From: Marivirga sp.
GTDB lineage: Bacteria > Bacteroidota > Bacteroidia > Cytophagales > Cyclobacteriaceae
NCBI RefSeq assembly: GCF_024636815.1
Contig: NZ_JAGXGF010000163.1
Coordinates: 1-55,726, forward strand
Reading direction: 5' to 3'
Length of the DNA: 55,726 bases
Under the pieces are notes generated by a model. It made no database searches and was not told where the DNA came from. It worked only from the letters and a program-made list of their open reading frames with translations. Below, piece after piece: positions 1 through 8,960 of this stretch. Every line of letters starts with the position of its first letter. Positions within the stretch are counted from its first letter, which is position 1. The translations under genes and the position numbers were made by a program.

Positions 1-61
1 AGTTATTACTTGCTAAAGCAGCTACTGTAATTAAAACTACTATTGTAAATATTCTTTTCAT
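1..61 (-). CDS. 5' end of a secreted protein, truncated by the window edge
   Basis: Only the first 20 codons are visible, reading leftwards from an ATG at 61..59. They give Met-Lys-Arg followed by a hydrophobic run (IFTIVVLITVAALA) and then Ser-Asn-Asn. This is the layout of a Sec signal peptide: a short positive N-terminus and a hydrophobic core. The mature protein lies outside the window, so no function can be named. It lies downstream of the glycosyltransferase gene on the same strand, separated by 72 bases. Confidence 0.5.
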   Translation of the reverse strand, partial: MKRIFTIVVLITVAALASNN

Positions 62-133
62 ATTGATTGATTTTAGTGATACATATGTATAAAAGTATTG
101 AAATTTATTGAATATTTAAATATTTTGTATTGC

Positions 134-1204
134 TCACTCAAATAAACTTAAAAATGTATTTTTATTGGAGTGAACAGAATAATTGTCTTTTATATAAGCT
201 GCTCCATTATTTCCTAAATCTTTTCTAAGTTCATTATTAGTCAAAAGCTTAACTATTGATTTACTCCATTCTTTTTCTGTTTTAGCTGAAAACCCCGCCT
301 GGCTTTCATTTATTATTTTTTCATTAACTCCAACAGTAGAAGCAATAACGGGCTTTCTAATGGCCATATACTGCAATAATTTAAAACCGCATTTACCCTG
401 ACTCCAGATATCATCAGTTAATGGCATAACGCCAATGTTAATTTGGTTCAAATCTTCTATCTCGCTGGATTTATTCCAGTCTATAAAACGCATATAATTG
501 ACATCAAAATCAGGCTTTTGGTTGGAAATAACCAATAATTCAAAATCAAATTCAATGAAAAGCTTATCTAAAATAGGGATTAATGGCTTTAAATAGGGTA
601 GGGTAGAATGCGTTCCTGTCCATCCAATTGTAATTTTATTAGTATTTGGCACCTTTAATTCTTTGTGATAGTCAGTATCGATAGTAGTAGGGTTAAGTAC
701 TACTTGTTTGTTGAATTCTTTGGCAAATTGAGTTAAATATTCATTTCCACAACTTACTTTATAACTCCATTTGCAAATGCTTTTTACTTTTGACTTCCAT
801 TTTAATCTAGCTTTCAGGCTTCCTTTTTCATTTGGGTCTTCTAGCCAAATAGCATCATCAAAATCGTAGAGAATCTTTTTCCTCCAAATAAAACGGACTG
901 CCCACTCAAAAAAAGGAGGACCAACGGGAGTAGCTTCCCTATGGATAAATATAAATTCATAAGGATGCAGTTGAAATAATAAGAAAAGACGTTTAATGAA
1001 AGAAAGCTTAAGCCAGAGGAGTTTTTGAAAACTGTTACCAGATTTATATAGAATATTCCAGGCTTTTAAATTTAAAAATGGAGCTAATTGATAATAAAAT
1101 CCTTCTTTCTTGAGAATAGAGAGATATTGTTCAAACCTGAATCGTTGACTAGGGGCTTCATCAAAAGGGTAGGGACATACAAAGAGGATTTTCTTACGTT
1201 CCAT
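134..1204 (-). CDS. Glycosyltransferase, GT4-like (group 1)
   Basis: This 356-residue protein has the two-Rossmann (GT-B) layout of group 1 glycosyltransferases, which move a sugar from a nucleotide donor to a glycan or lipid acceptor on the cytoplasmic side of the membrane. The N-terminal half opens with KKILFVCPYPFDEAPSQR, a first beta strand and acceptor-side loop. The C-terminal half begins near residue 190 with IGWTGTHST and has the donor-side segment GKCGFKLLQYMAIRKPVIAS near residue 270. The usual EGF(G)xxxxE motif is replaced by this GKCGFKLLQYMA version. The start codon abuts the stop of the upstream PhzF-like gene with no gap, so the two are probably co-transcribed. Donor and acceptor cannot be read from sequence; surface polysaccharide synthesis is an inference. 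Confidence 0.8.
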   Translation of the reverse strand: MERKKILFVCPYPFDEAPSQRFRFEQYLSILKKEGFYYQLAPFLNLKAWNILYKSGNSFQKLLWLKLSFIKRLFLLFQLHPYEFIFIHREATPVGPPFFEWAVRFIWRKKILYDFDDAIWLEDPNEKGSLKARLKWKSKVKSICKWSYKVSCGNEYLTQFAKEFNKQVVLNPTTIDTDYHKELKVPNTNKITIGWTGTHSTLPYLKPLIPILDKLFIEFDFELLVISNQKPDFDVNYMRFIDWNKSSEIEDLNQINIGVMPLTDDIWSQGKCGFKLLQYMAIRKPVIASTVGVNEKIINESQAGFSAKTEKEWSKSIVKLLTNNELRKDLGNNGAAYIKDNYSVHSNKNTFLSLFE

Positions 1205-2110
1205 CTATTCTGGTATTCTGATTTCACCACCTCCAATATGAACGCATGAACCGCCTACCAATACTTTTGAGATTTTGCCTTCTTCTTGCTCTATTTTCAT
1301 CTTAATTTGGCTTGGCCTACTCATTTCGTATCCTTGCTCTCCTATAGATAGCCCGCTTAAATCGGCCATATTATAGTTATGTAAATAACAAGCCAAAGGA
1401 CCATGTGCACTGCCAGTAGCAGGATCTTCTGACACACCTATATGAGGGGCAAACATTCTGCTATGTGTTAAATGTTCCGGTTTTAAAGTTTCCATAGTGA
1501 AAGCCATCACTCCTGTAATAAATATTTCATCCAATATTTCGCTAAATAATTCATTATTTAACTTAAGCTTTTGAATAGAGCTTAAAGTTCTGACAGGAAT
1601 GATCAAAAAAGGATTTCCACAGTTTACTATTCTACATGGAAAATCTTCTTCAATTTCATCTTCTTCAATGGATATTAGGCTTGCAACTAGTTTTTTATCT
1701 TTGAAAGTTTGCTCAAATTTAGGCAACGGTTGCTCCATTAAGATTTTAGAGATTTCACTTTCATGCTTTTCATATTGCACTTTTAGATTCCCTATTTTTT
1801 GTTCTAAGAGTAATTCCCCCTCTTTTTTTGGATTAATGCCTTTTTCCTTCAAAAGATAATATGAAGTGCCAATAGTGGGGTGTCCGGCTGTGGGTAATTC
1901 CATACCTGGAGTGAAAATCCTCATTTTGACATCGGCTTCAGCGCTTGCTTTATTTAAAAATACTGATTCTGATAGGTTTAATTCTTTGGCGATTTTAAGC
2001 ATTTGTTCAGCCGATAAATGGTCAGCTTTATCAAAAATAGCCAATTGATTTCCTCCAAATGGTTCTGATGTAAATACATCTAATAGTTGAAATTTAATTG
2101 TGTTTGCCAT
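1205..2110 (-). CDS. PhzF-family isomerase/epimerase-like protein
   Basis: This 301-residue protein belongs to the PhzF/diaminopimelate-epimerase fold, two similar beta-barrel-and-helix halves with the active site between them. Recognisable segments are FTSEPFGGNQLAIF near the N-terminus, LNLSESVFL near residue 45 (with the Glu expected to act as general acid/base), PTAGHPTIGT near residue 75, and the second-half glycine-rich segment DPATGSAHGPLACYL near residue 230. Length fits the family. Most bacterial members have no assigned substrate, and no phenazine genes occur here, so a phenazine role should not be assumed. It reads directly into the glycosyltransferase gene and is separated from floA by a strong terminator. 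Confidence 0.87.
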   Translation of the reverse strand: MANTIKFQLLDVFTSEPFGGNQLAIFDKADHLSAEQMLKIAKELNLSESVFLNKASAEADVKMRIFTPGMELPTAGHPTIGTSYYLLKEKGINPKKEGELLLEQKIGNLKVQYEKHESEISKILMEQPLPKFEQTFKDKKLVASLISIEEDEIEEDFPCRIVNCGNPFLIIPVRTLSSIQKLKLNNELFSEILDEIFITGVMAFTMETLKPEHLTHSRMFAPHIGVSEDPATGSAHGPLACYLHNYNMADLSGLSIGEQGYEMSRPSQIKMKIEQEEGKISKVLVGGSCVHIGGGEIRIPE

Positions 2111-2178
2111 GCCCGAAAATAAGAAAAAAGATTGAGGAAATGTAAATGGAATGAAATTAGCAATTTGAGATGAATAAA

Positions 2179-2217
2179 AAAAAATGGCTCAACTTATTAA
2201 AAGAAGAGCCATTTTTT
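2179..2217 (-). terminator. Rho-independent terminator after floA
   Basis: A 12-bp perfect stem (AAAAAATGGCTC at 2179..2190 with its complement at 2206..2217) is followed on the minus strand by a long T run. It lies 20 bases past the floA stop and isolates the floA operon from the phzF-like gene. The A/T arms are symmetrical, so it could also work on the plus strand. Confidence 0.85.
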
Positions 2218-2236
2218 AAAATCTTATGATATTGAT

Positions 2237-3247
2237 TTATTTATCATCATTTTTCTTACCGCCACTTGGTTTTTTACCAGAGCTTGATCCTTTATCGCTT
2301 CCAGATATAGAATCTCTCATATCAGTATCGGCTTGAATGTTTTGCATTCTGTAATAATCCATAACTCCTAAATTACCACTTCTGAATGATTCTGCGATTG
2401 CTTGTGGTACTTGCGCTTCAGCTTCAATTACCTTAGCTCTTGCTTCCTGTGCTTTAGCTTTCATTTCTTGCTCTTCCGCAACGGCCATTGCTCTTCTTTC
2501 TTCTGCTTTAGCTTCTGCTACTTTTAAGTCGGCAGATGCTTGGTCAGTTTGTAATTTTGCACCAATATTGGCTCCAACGTCTACGTCTGCAATATCGATT
2601 GATAGAATTTCAAATGCAGTTCCGGCATCCAAACCTCTTTGCAACACCAGTTTTGATATGTTGTCAGGATTTTCTAACACATTTTTATGTGATGCAGCTG
2701 AACCAATTGAAGTTACAATACCTTCTCCAACTCTAGCTAGAATGGTGTCTTCTCCTGCACCACCCACTAATTGTTGAATGTTGGCTCTAACCGTAACTCT
2801 TGCAATTGCAATTAGCTGAATACCATCAGCAGCAACTGCAGCTACCTTCGGAGTAGTGATTACCTTTGGATTAACTGAAATTTGAACAGCTTCAAAAACA
2901 TCTCTACCTGCCAAATCAATAGCAGTAGCTTGTTTGAATCCTAAAGTGATATTGGCTTTATCTGCCGATATCAATGCTTTAATTACATTAGGAACATTAC
3001 CACCCGCCAAATAGTGGGTTTCCAGTTCATTGGTAGTGACTTCTAAGCCGGCTTTTGTGGCGGTAATCATTGATTCCACAATAATTCTTGGTGGAACCTT
3101 TCTGATTCGCATAAAAACCAGTTCGAACAAACCTACTTTTACACCTGAGAAAATTGCTGTAATCCACAGGTTTATAGGTACAAAATACAGGAATACGAAA
3201 AATAAGACTATTCCTGCTATTACAATAAAAATTAACGATGTATCCAT
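2237..3247 (-). CDS. floA: Flotillin-like protein FloA
   Basis: This 336-residue protein matches the bacterial FloA (YqfA) family, membrane-associated scaffolds that organise functional membrane microdomains and affect fluidity and secretion. The first 30 residues are a hydrophobic hairpin-like membrane segment. The SPFH-like core follows ([19 protein letters not shown] and nearby). Residues about 230-285 are an Ala/Glu/Lys-rich helix ([20 protein letters not shown]) expected to form the oligomerising coiled coil. The tail is a low-complexity Ser/Gly/Lys stretch. The start lies 1 base after the nfeD stop. FloA-NfeD pairing is a conserved arrangement, which supports both calls. Confidence 0.95.
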   Translation of the reverse strand: MDTSLIFIVIAGIVLFFVFLYFVPINLWITAIFSGVKVGLFELVFMRIRKVPPRIIVESMITATKAGLEVTTNELETHYLAGGNVPNVIKALISADKANITLGFKQATAIDLAGRDVFEAVQISVNPKVITTPKVAAVAADGIQLIAIARVTVRANIQQLVGGAGEDTILARVGEGIVTSIGSAASHKNVLENPDNISKLVLQRGLDAGTAFEILSIDIADVDVGANIGAKLQTDQASADLKVAEAKAEERRAMAVAEEQEMKAKAQEARAKVIEAEAQVPQAIAESFRSGNLGVMDYYRMQNIQADTDMRDSISGSDKGSSSGKKPSGGKKNDDK

Positions 3248-3248
3248 A

Positions 3249-3710
3249 TTATTTAGTTGGTTCTACAAATATTCTTTTAGAATCTATTCTGGTTATTTCA
3301 ACTTCTTGTCCAGCACCTATCCATTCCCCTTTGCTTCTGACTTCGTAAATCTTGCCAAAAATTTCGGCTTTTCCAATAGGTTTTAAGTCAGAAACTGTTT
3401 TTCCTTTTTCGCCAACTTGAAAAGTGAAAATATCTTCATCATTTACTTTGCTTTGGATACTCGATTTTAAAGAAAACCTGTCCCAGGAGTTTGATTTAAA
3501 GCTGTAAATAACACCTATAATAGTCACGGTTGCAGTTGCTGCAGTAGTCCAATAACCCGCTACATCTCCATATTCATCAAAGACCAAGAAGATACCCACT
3601 ATGGTGAGTAAAAGTCCGATTACGCCTACAAATGTAGTGCCGGGTACGAAAATTAACTCCGCAATTATCAGGATTAAACCTGCAAGAATAAGAAATGTGA
3701 TGCCTACCAT
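3249..3710 (-). CDS. NfeD-like membrane protein
   Basis: This 153-residue protein is a short NfeD. Two to three hydrophobic helices fill roughly residues 1-75 (including [20 protein letters not shown]), followed by a soluble C-terminal OB-fold region ([19 protein letters not shown], then [15 protein letters not shown]). NfeD proteins are encoded next to flotillins and are thought to assist them in the membrane; this one lacks the N-terminal ClpP-like protease domain of long NfeD proteins. It sits between proS (31 bases upstream) and floA (1 base downstream) on the same strand. Confidence 0.92.
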   Translation of the reverse strand: MVGITFLILAGLILIIAELIFVPGTTFVGVIGLLLTIVGIFLVFDEYGDVAGYWTTAATATVTIIGVIYSFKSNSWDRFSLKSSIQSKVNDEDIFTFQVGEKGKTVSDLKPIGKAEIFGKIYEVRSKGEWIGAGQEVEITRIDSKRIFVEPTK

Positions 3711-3741
3711 AAATTAAAATTAATAATAAAAATAGTTAAAA

Positions 3742-5217
3742 TCAGTAAGCTTTTGCAAAAAGCACTCTTTTATTTGAAGGCTTTCCTGAATAAATACATT
3801 TTCCGCTTTCTTCCTCTGCATCCAATGGAATACAACGGATGGTTGCCTTCGTTTCTTCTTTTATTTTTTCTTCTGTTTCTGTTGTACCATCCCAATGTGC
3901 ACTGATGAAACCCCCGGTTTTTTCTAGTTGGGATTTAAAATCTTCATAGGTATCCACTTCATAGGTATTATCAGTTCTGTAATCTTTAGCTTTTTTGTAA
4001 ATATTTTCCTGGATTAACTCTAGCGTGTTTTCTATTACACTTTCAATCCCTTCTATATTTACAGTTTGCTTTTCTTTGGTATCTCTTCTTGCCAATTCCA
4101 CCGTACCATTTTCCAGATCTCTTGGGCCAATAGCAATTCTCAACGGAACTCCTTTTAATTCCCATTCAGCAAATTTAAAACCTGGCTTGTGAGTGTCTCT
4201 ATCATCAAATTTGACTGTTATCCTTTTCTTTTTTAAAGATTTCTTAAGGTTCTCAGCTACCTCTGCAATTTTATCTTTGTCCTCATCAGTTTTATAAATA
4301 GGTACTATCACAACCTGAATAGGAGCTAATCTTGGAGGTAATACTAAACCTTCATCATCTGAATGAGCCATAACCAATGCACCCATTAATCTTGTACTTA
4401 CTCCCCAAGAGGTTCCCCAAACATATTCCTGCTTTCCTTCTTTTGTGGCAAATTTCACATCAAAAGCTTTGGCGAAATTTTGACCTAAAAAGTGGGATGT
4501 TCCCGCTTGTAGTGCTTTTCCATCTTGCATTAAGCCTTCTATGCAGTAAGTTTCCAGAGCACCTGCAAACCTTTCACTTTCAGATTTCAAGCCTTTTATT
4601 ACCGGTAAAGCCATGAATTCTTCAGCGAAATCTGCGTAAATATTAATCATTCTCTCAGTTTCCTCTATGGCTTCTTGTTTAGTGGTATGAGCTGTATGAC
4701 CTTCCTGCCATAAGAATTCTGCTGTTCTTAGAAATAAGCGAGTTCTCATTTCCCAACGCACCACATTGGCCCATTGATTGATCAATAATGGTAGATCGCG
4801 GTATGATTGCACCCAATTCCTATAAGTATTCCATATAATAGTTTCCGATGTAGGCCTTACGATAAGCTCTTCTTCCAATTTTGCTTCCGGATCTACTATT
4901 ATTCCTTTTCCATTTTCATCATTTTTCAATCGGTAGTGTGTTACTACAGCACATTCTTTAGCAAAACCTTCCACATGATCAGCTTCTTTACTTAAATATG
5001 ATTTAGGAATAAATAAAGGGAAATAAGCATTTTGATGCCCCGTTTCCTTAAACATATCATCTAGCTCTCTTTGCATTTTTTCCCAGATGGAAAATCCATA
5101 GGGTTTTATGATCATGCATCCTCTCACTGCAGAGTTCTCCGCTAAATCAGCTTTTTTAACTAATTCATTGTACCATAGTGAGTAATCTTCACTTCTTTTT
5201 GGTAATACTTTGGCCAT
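3742..5217 (-). CDS. proS: Proline--tRNA ligase, archaeal/eukaryotic-like type
   Basis: This class II aminoacyl-tRNA synthetase of 491 residues charges tRNA(Pro) with proline in the cytoplasm. Motif 2-like [20 protein letters not shown] is near residues 160-180, ahead of the TAHTTKQEA helix. Motif 3 is seen in the [22 protein letters not shown] region near residue 280. The anticodon-binding domain follows ([18 protein letters not shown]), and the protein ends in a C-terminal extension with a terminal Tyr, typical of the shorter ProRS form without the editing insertion. It is the first gene of an apparent proS-nfeD-floA transcription unit. Confidence 0.96.
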   Translation of the reverse strand: MAKVLPKRSEDYSLWYNELVKKADLAENSAVRGCMIIKPYGFSIWEKMQRELDDMFKETGHQNAYFPLFIPKSYLSKEADHVEGFAKECAVVTHYRLKNDENGKGIIVDPEAKLEEELIVRPTSETIIWNTYRNWVQSYRDLPLLINQWANVVRWEMRTRLFLRTAEFLWQEGHTAHTTKQEAIEETERMINIYADFAEEFMALPVIKGLKSESERFAGALETYCIEGLMQDGKALQAGTSHFLGQNFAKAFDVKFATKEGKQEYVWGTSWGVSTRLMGALVMAHSDDEGLVLPPRLAPIQVVIVPIYKTDEDKDKIAEVAENLKKSLKKKRITVKFDDRDTHKPGFKFAEWELKGVPLRIAIGPRDLENGTVELARRDTKEKQTVNIEGIESVIENTLELIQENIYKKAKDYRTDNTYEVDTYEDFKSQLEKTGGFISAHWDGTTETEEKIKEETKATIRCIPLDAEEESGKCIYSGKPSNKRVLFAKAY

Positions 5218-5342
5218 TTTATAAATTTTGGTATGAAGTTTGTATCAATGTTTATTGATTATTATCCCGATAGATTTTCATATATTGAAATCAATTTACA
5301 ATAATAATCGTTGTAAAATTAGAAACATTAAATTATGTAGCC

Positions 5343-6752
5343 ATGAAAACCTTAAGCTTTATATTATTAATCAGCATATTTTTTGCTCCGCAACTCGGAT
5401 TTGGGCAAACTGATCTTAAAGTTGAGAATGACGACTTGTATTTTACTTCCGAAGATAGAAAGGAATTAAATAAAAAAATAGCCATAGAAGAAAAGCGTAA
5501 AGCTGAAGAATTAAAAAAATCAGGCTACGCATATAATCAGTTTGAGTCTTCTGACAAAAATCTTAATGATTTTCAAAAAAATGAGAATCAACAAAATGCT
5601 GAATTAAATCAAGCACCACCTGCAGCAGAGCAATCTGAAGAGCAAGGATGGTACTATGATGAAAATGCAGCAAGAAGAGGTCTTAATCCACAAAATGGAC
5701 AAAGATTAGCACAAACTCAAGTATATAATTATTACGGAGGCATGAACCCGATGATGTATGGTTGGAACGATCCATGGATGTATGGAGGAGGGTTTTATGA
5801 TCCATTTATGATGCGTCCAGGGTTCAATATGGGGTTTGGATTTAATTCTTGGGGTGGTTCATATATGTCTATGGGCTATGGAAGAGAATTTTATGATCCA
5901 TTTTATGATCCTTTCTGGGGAAACCCTTATGCTTACAGAAATCCATGGAGAAGACCTTTCTGGGGTTCAAGTTATGCGTGGGGTTACAACAATGGATATA
6001 GACATGGATTCTATAATGGTTATAATGCCGGAGTTTACAATAATCACTATTTAGCTGATAATAATTTAAATCGAAGAACCAGAACTTATACAAGTAGTCC
6101 AAGAATTAGCAGATCTGCTACAAATGCTCGAGTAGCGAGTAGCAGAACTAGGAATTCAAATGCGGATTATAGTGTAAGCAGAAATGTAGGAACTGAAAGA
6201 AGTAGAAGTGCTCTGCAAATTAATGATAGATCTTCAGTAAGAACTGCAAATGTTTCGGATAGATCAACTGCAAGTAGAACAGCTAATGTGAAAAATGCCA
6301 ACAGTTCTATATATAGCAGAACTTCAAGAACTGCTCAGTATGCACGTTCAGCTTCAGATAATAATGTTAGAACTGCATCTTATTCTGGAAACAGAAGCAG
6401 AACCGTTTCGGATAACGCTTCAAGCGTAGGTAGAACAAATTCTACTGCAAATAATAGTTCCAGATACTATAATAGTGCAAGAACCAATAGATCTTCTTAC
6501 TCTTCTGGTAGAAGCTCAAGCAATAATAGAAGTGCTACTTTTGGAAATAGTTCTAGCAGAAACAGTTCATACGGTAGTTCTTCAAGCTCAAGTAGAGGTA
6601 ATTCTTCATATGGTAGATCCTCTTCAAGTTCTAGAAGTAGTAGCTCTGTAGGTAGATCCTCTTCTTCCAGTAGCAGATCTTCCGGAAGTAGCTCAAGAAG
6701 CAGCGGATCTTCAAGAAGCAGCTCTTCCTCTAGAGGTGGAAGAGGTGGATGA
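5343..6752 (+). CDS. Secreted low-complexity protein, aromatic/Gly-rich centre and Ser/Arg-rich tail
   Basis: I do not recognise this 469-residue protein. Residues 1-21 are a signal peptide ending at about GFGQ. Residues 22-110 are charged, Asn/Gln-rich and probably helical. Residues about 120-240 are rich in Met, Tyr, Trp, Gly and Pro, with repeated YDPF/YDPW-like turns (FYDPFMM, FYDPFYDPFWG) and YNNGYRHGFYNGYNAG. Residues 240-469 consist almost only of Ser, Arg, Asn, Gly and Thr and end in pure Ser/Arg/Gly blocks. No enzymatic motif is visible. The basic disordered tail could bind polyanions such as polysaccharide, DNA or lipopolysaccharide (inference). A terminator follows directly, so it is probably monocistronic. 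Confidence 0.8.
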   Translation: MKTLSFILLISIFFAPQLGFGQTDLKVENDDLYFTSEDRKELNKKIAIEEKRKAEELKKSGYAYNQFESSDKNLNDFQKNENQQNAELNQAPPAAEQSEEQGWYYDENAARRGLNPQNGQRLAQTQVYNYYGGMNPMMYGWNDPWMYGGGFYDPFMMRPGFNMGFGFNSWGGSYMSMGYGREFYDPFYDPFWGNPYAYRNPWRRPFWGSSYAWGYNNGYRHGFYNGYNAGVYNNHYLADNNLNRRTRTYTSSPRISRSATNARVASSRTRNSNADYSVSRNVGTERSRSALQINDRSSVRTANVSDRSTASRTANVKNANSSIYSRTSRTAQYARSASDNNVRTASYSGNRSRTVSDNASSVGRTNSTANNSSRYYNSARTNRSSYSSGRSSSNNRSATFGNSSSRNSSYGSSSSSSRGNSSYGRSSSSSRSSSSVGRSSSSSSRSSGSSSRSSGSSRSSSSSRGGRGG

Positions 6753-6760
6753 TAATATTT

Positions 6761-6790
6761 AAAAGCACCTATTCTTAGGTGCTTTTTTTA
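6761..6790 (+). terminator. Rho-independent terminator
   Basis: The 11-bp perfect stem AAAAGCACCTA / TAGGTGCTTTT with a TTCT loop (6772..6775) runs straight into a T tract. It lies 8 bases after the stop of the Ser/Arg-rich protein gene. Confidence 0.9.
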
Positions 6791-6821
6791 TCCCTTATTT
6801 TTAATTCTTTTTTTAAAGTTT

Positions 6822-6836
6822 ACAGAGAATCTCTGT
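6822..6836. promoter_or_regulatory. Short palindrome upstream of the outer-membrane protein gene
   Basis: ACAGAGA-A-TCTCTGT is a perfect 7-bp inverted repeat around one base, 33 bases before the ATG of the barrel gene. It could be an operator, but only this one copy is seen and chance is possible. Confidence 0.2.
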
Positions 6837-6869
6837 CTAATTATTTAAGTACTATTAACTTTTAAACCA

Positions 6870-8417
6870 ATGACAACGCTCAAATATTTTCTCATAATAT
6901 TTATAAGTATACTATGCTCTTCCAACTTATATGCTCAAGTACCATTATATACAGCCGATGCTGTAAGATTTAGTCAGACAGATGGAGGAGGAACAGCTAG
7001 GTTTGTAGGCTTGGGTGGAGCAAATGTTTCTTTAGGTGGAGATATTAGTAGCATTTCCGGTAATCCGGCTGGCTTAGGTTTCTATAATCGATCTACCTGG
7101 GCTATTTCTCCGGTTTTGAGAATTGGAGATTATAGTGCTCAATATGAAGGAGAAAGTTCACGAAATATGGGAGGAAATTTTCAAATCCCTAATATGGGAA
7201 TGGTTTTTCATAATAGATTTGAAGAATATGCTGGATCTAAATGGGTTTCAGGTACTTTTGGTGTGGCGATCAATCAAAAACAAAGTTTTTATAATAATAT
7301 TAATTATAACGGCACAGTTGAACAAAATGCTGATGGTTTAATTTATGATTTTACAGAAAGCGCTTTATTTCCTTTCCTAACTGAATCAGGCTTTAGAGTA
7401 TTTAACAACACAAATGAAATTAGGGATGTTGCTAATTCAGATACTTATTCATATTTGGCTTATCAAACTTATTTGCTTCAGACATTTACAACTAATGATG
7501 ATAACCTTATCGTAGACCGATATGATTATGATGGTAATACTGATGGTTATTTAACTCAATCTGTTAATCAAACTGAAAATATTAATAGCTATAGTGGACT
7601 AACAACTTTAGACTTGTCTTATGGAGCAAATTATAATGATGTTCTATATTTAGGAGCTTCTGTTAATATTAATTTTTTAAATTATAGACAAGTCAGAAAT
7701 TTTAGGGAAAATCCTGATAATAATTTCCTGAATTATATGGAATTGAATGAGGAGACAATTATTTCGGGAACGGGAGCCGCATTTACCATTGGAGGAATTT
7801 ATAAACCATTAAATATTCTGAATATAGGGTTTTCATATACTACACCTACTTTTATTTCATTATCAGAAACTCAGGATATTTCAATGGAAACATTCTTTAT
7901 ATTTAATCCTGAAACCAGTGAGGAAAATGTAAGCTATGAAGAAGAAATTTTAAATGAGGTTCCAGCTTATAGCTTAAAATTACCTCAAAAGATTTCTGTT
8001 GGCGCTACTGCTTTCTTGTCTAAATATGGGTTTGTAACTGCTGATCTCGAATATGTTGATTACACTTCTGCTCGTTATAGTAGCACGAATGGTGCTTTTG
8101 CTGGAGATGCGCCTGATGTAGGAAGTGATTTACAAGGAGCATTCAATCTAAAAGTAGGCGTAGAAGGTAGGTGGAATATTTTAAGAGGTAGGCTTGGATT
8201 TGCATATTTCGATAATCCATATCGTAATTTTGATCAAAATAGACAGGCTATTTCAGGTGGTATCGGTATAATGAGAAAAAATGGATTCTTTGCTGATGCA
8301 ACTTATACATTAAGCAGCTTTAATAATCCGGATATAACAGCTTATCCCGGTAGTGATATTATAAAGTCTCAATCAAATATTGCGAGTTTAAGGCTAACCT
8401 TAGGGAAAACTTTCTAA
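6870..8417 (+). CDS. Outer-membrane beta-barrel, OmpP1/FadL-like
   Basis: This 515-residue protein has a signal peptide (residues 1-22, ending SSNLYAQ). The segment TARFVGLGGANVSLGGDISS then ISGNPAGLGF is typical of the OmpP1/FadL/TodX superfamily in Bacteroidetes, where the N-terminal NPAG motif forms part of the plug. The rest alternates polar and aromatic residues as transmembrane beta strands do, and the protein ends in a strand with terminal Phe (LRLTLGKTF), the usual outer-membrane insertion signal. FadL relatives take up hydrophobic molecules; the substrate here is unknown. No partner genes are adjacent. It converges with aroK across a shared hairpin. Confidence 0.8.
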   Translation: MTTLKYFLIIFISILCSSNLYAQVPLYTADAVRFSQTDGGGTARFVGLGGANVSLGGDISSISGNPAGLGFYNRSTWAISPVLRIGDYSAQYEGESSRNMGGNFQIPNMGMVFHNRFEEYAGSKWVSGTFGVAINQKQSFYNNINYNGTVEQNADGLIYDFTESALFPFLTESGFRVFNNTNEIRDVANSDTYSYLAYQTYLLQTFTTNDDNLIVDRYDYDGNTDGYLTQSVNQTENINSYSGLTTLDLSYGANYNDVLYLGASVNINFLNYRQVRNFRENPDNNFLNYMELNEETIISGTGAAFTIGGIYKPLNILNIGFSYTTPTFISLSETQDISMETFFIFNPETSEENVSYEEEILNEVPAYSLKLPQKISVGATAFLSKYGFVTADLEYVDYTSARYSSTNGAFAGDAPDVGSDLQGAFNLKVGVEGRWNILRGRLGFAYFDNPYRNFDQNRQAISGGIGIMRKNGFFADATYTLSSFNNPDITAYPGSDIIKSQSNIASLRLTLGKTF

Positions 8418-8425
8418 ATTCATAA

Positions 8426-8463
8426 ATAAAGATGTTGTAATAGTGATATTGCAATGTCTTTAT
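8426..8463. terminator. Bidirectional hairpin between convergent genes
   Basis: Arms 8426..8442 and 8447..8463 pair over 17 positions, with three G-U wobbles in RNA and a GTGA loop. The right arm overlaps the aroK stop codon. Position between two convergent genes suggests shared termination, although the T tracts are interrupted. Confidence 0.6.
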
Positions 8464-8960
8464 TGCAGTTTTAAAATCGTATCAACTTCCCATTTTTCTA
8501 ATTCAAAATTAGCTTTTTGATAATAAGAAAGCCTTTTGTTTTTTAATTCATAAAGTAATTTCTGAACATCTTCAATAGAATGACAATCCGAAAACATAGG
8601 TCTTTTATTTCCACCAACGGGTTTCGATATTCTTTCAGCAATTTCTTCAATAGGAGGGTTTAAGAATATAGTTGTCCCTTTAGCATTCATCAGCTCCAAA
8701 TTTTCATTAAAGCAAGGTGTACCGCCTCCAGTCGATAGCATTAAAGGCTTATAATTATCAATTAATTTATTGAGATAGAAAGTCTCTAGATTTCGAAAGT
8801 ATTCTTCTCCTTCATTTTTGAAAATATCAGCTATGCTTTGCCCTTCATTATTTTCAATAACTTCATCTAAATCAAAATAAGGAAGCTTTGTACTTTCGGA
8901 CCATATTTTGCCCCAGTGACTTTTACCACTTCCAGGCAGGCCTAACAGGAAGTAACGCAT
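8460..8960 (-). CDS. aroK: Shikimate kinase
   Basis: This 166-residue protein phosphorylates the 3-hydroxyl of shikimate with ATP in the chorismate pathway. The P-loop GLPGSGKS is at residues 7-14. FDLDEVIE supplies the Mg/shikimate-binding acids near residue 31, GEEYFRNLE carries the shikimate-binding Arg near residue 57, and STGGGTPCF near residue 77 is the glycine-rich substrate loop. Length is normal for the family. The ATG overlaps the stop of the upstream BT_3928-family gene by one base, so translation is probably coupled. Confidence 0.95.
   Translation of the reverse strand: MRYFLLGLPGSGKSHWGKIWSESTKLPYFDLDEVIENNEGQSIADIFKNEGEEYFRNLETFYLNKLIDNYKPLMLSTGGGTPCFNENLELMNAKGTTIFLNPPIEEIAERISKPVGGNKRPMFSDCHSIEDVQKLLYELKNKRLSYYQKANFELEKWEVDTILKLQ

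Noticed and set aside
1205-2110. Phenazine biosynthesis role for the PhzF-like gene
   Set aside because: No other phz genes are near, and the family is widespread with other or unknown substrates.
3030-3386. 118-codon plus-strand ORF
   Set aside because: It is antisense across the floA/nfeD junction, both of which are well supported.
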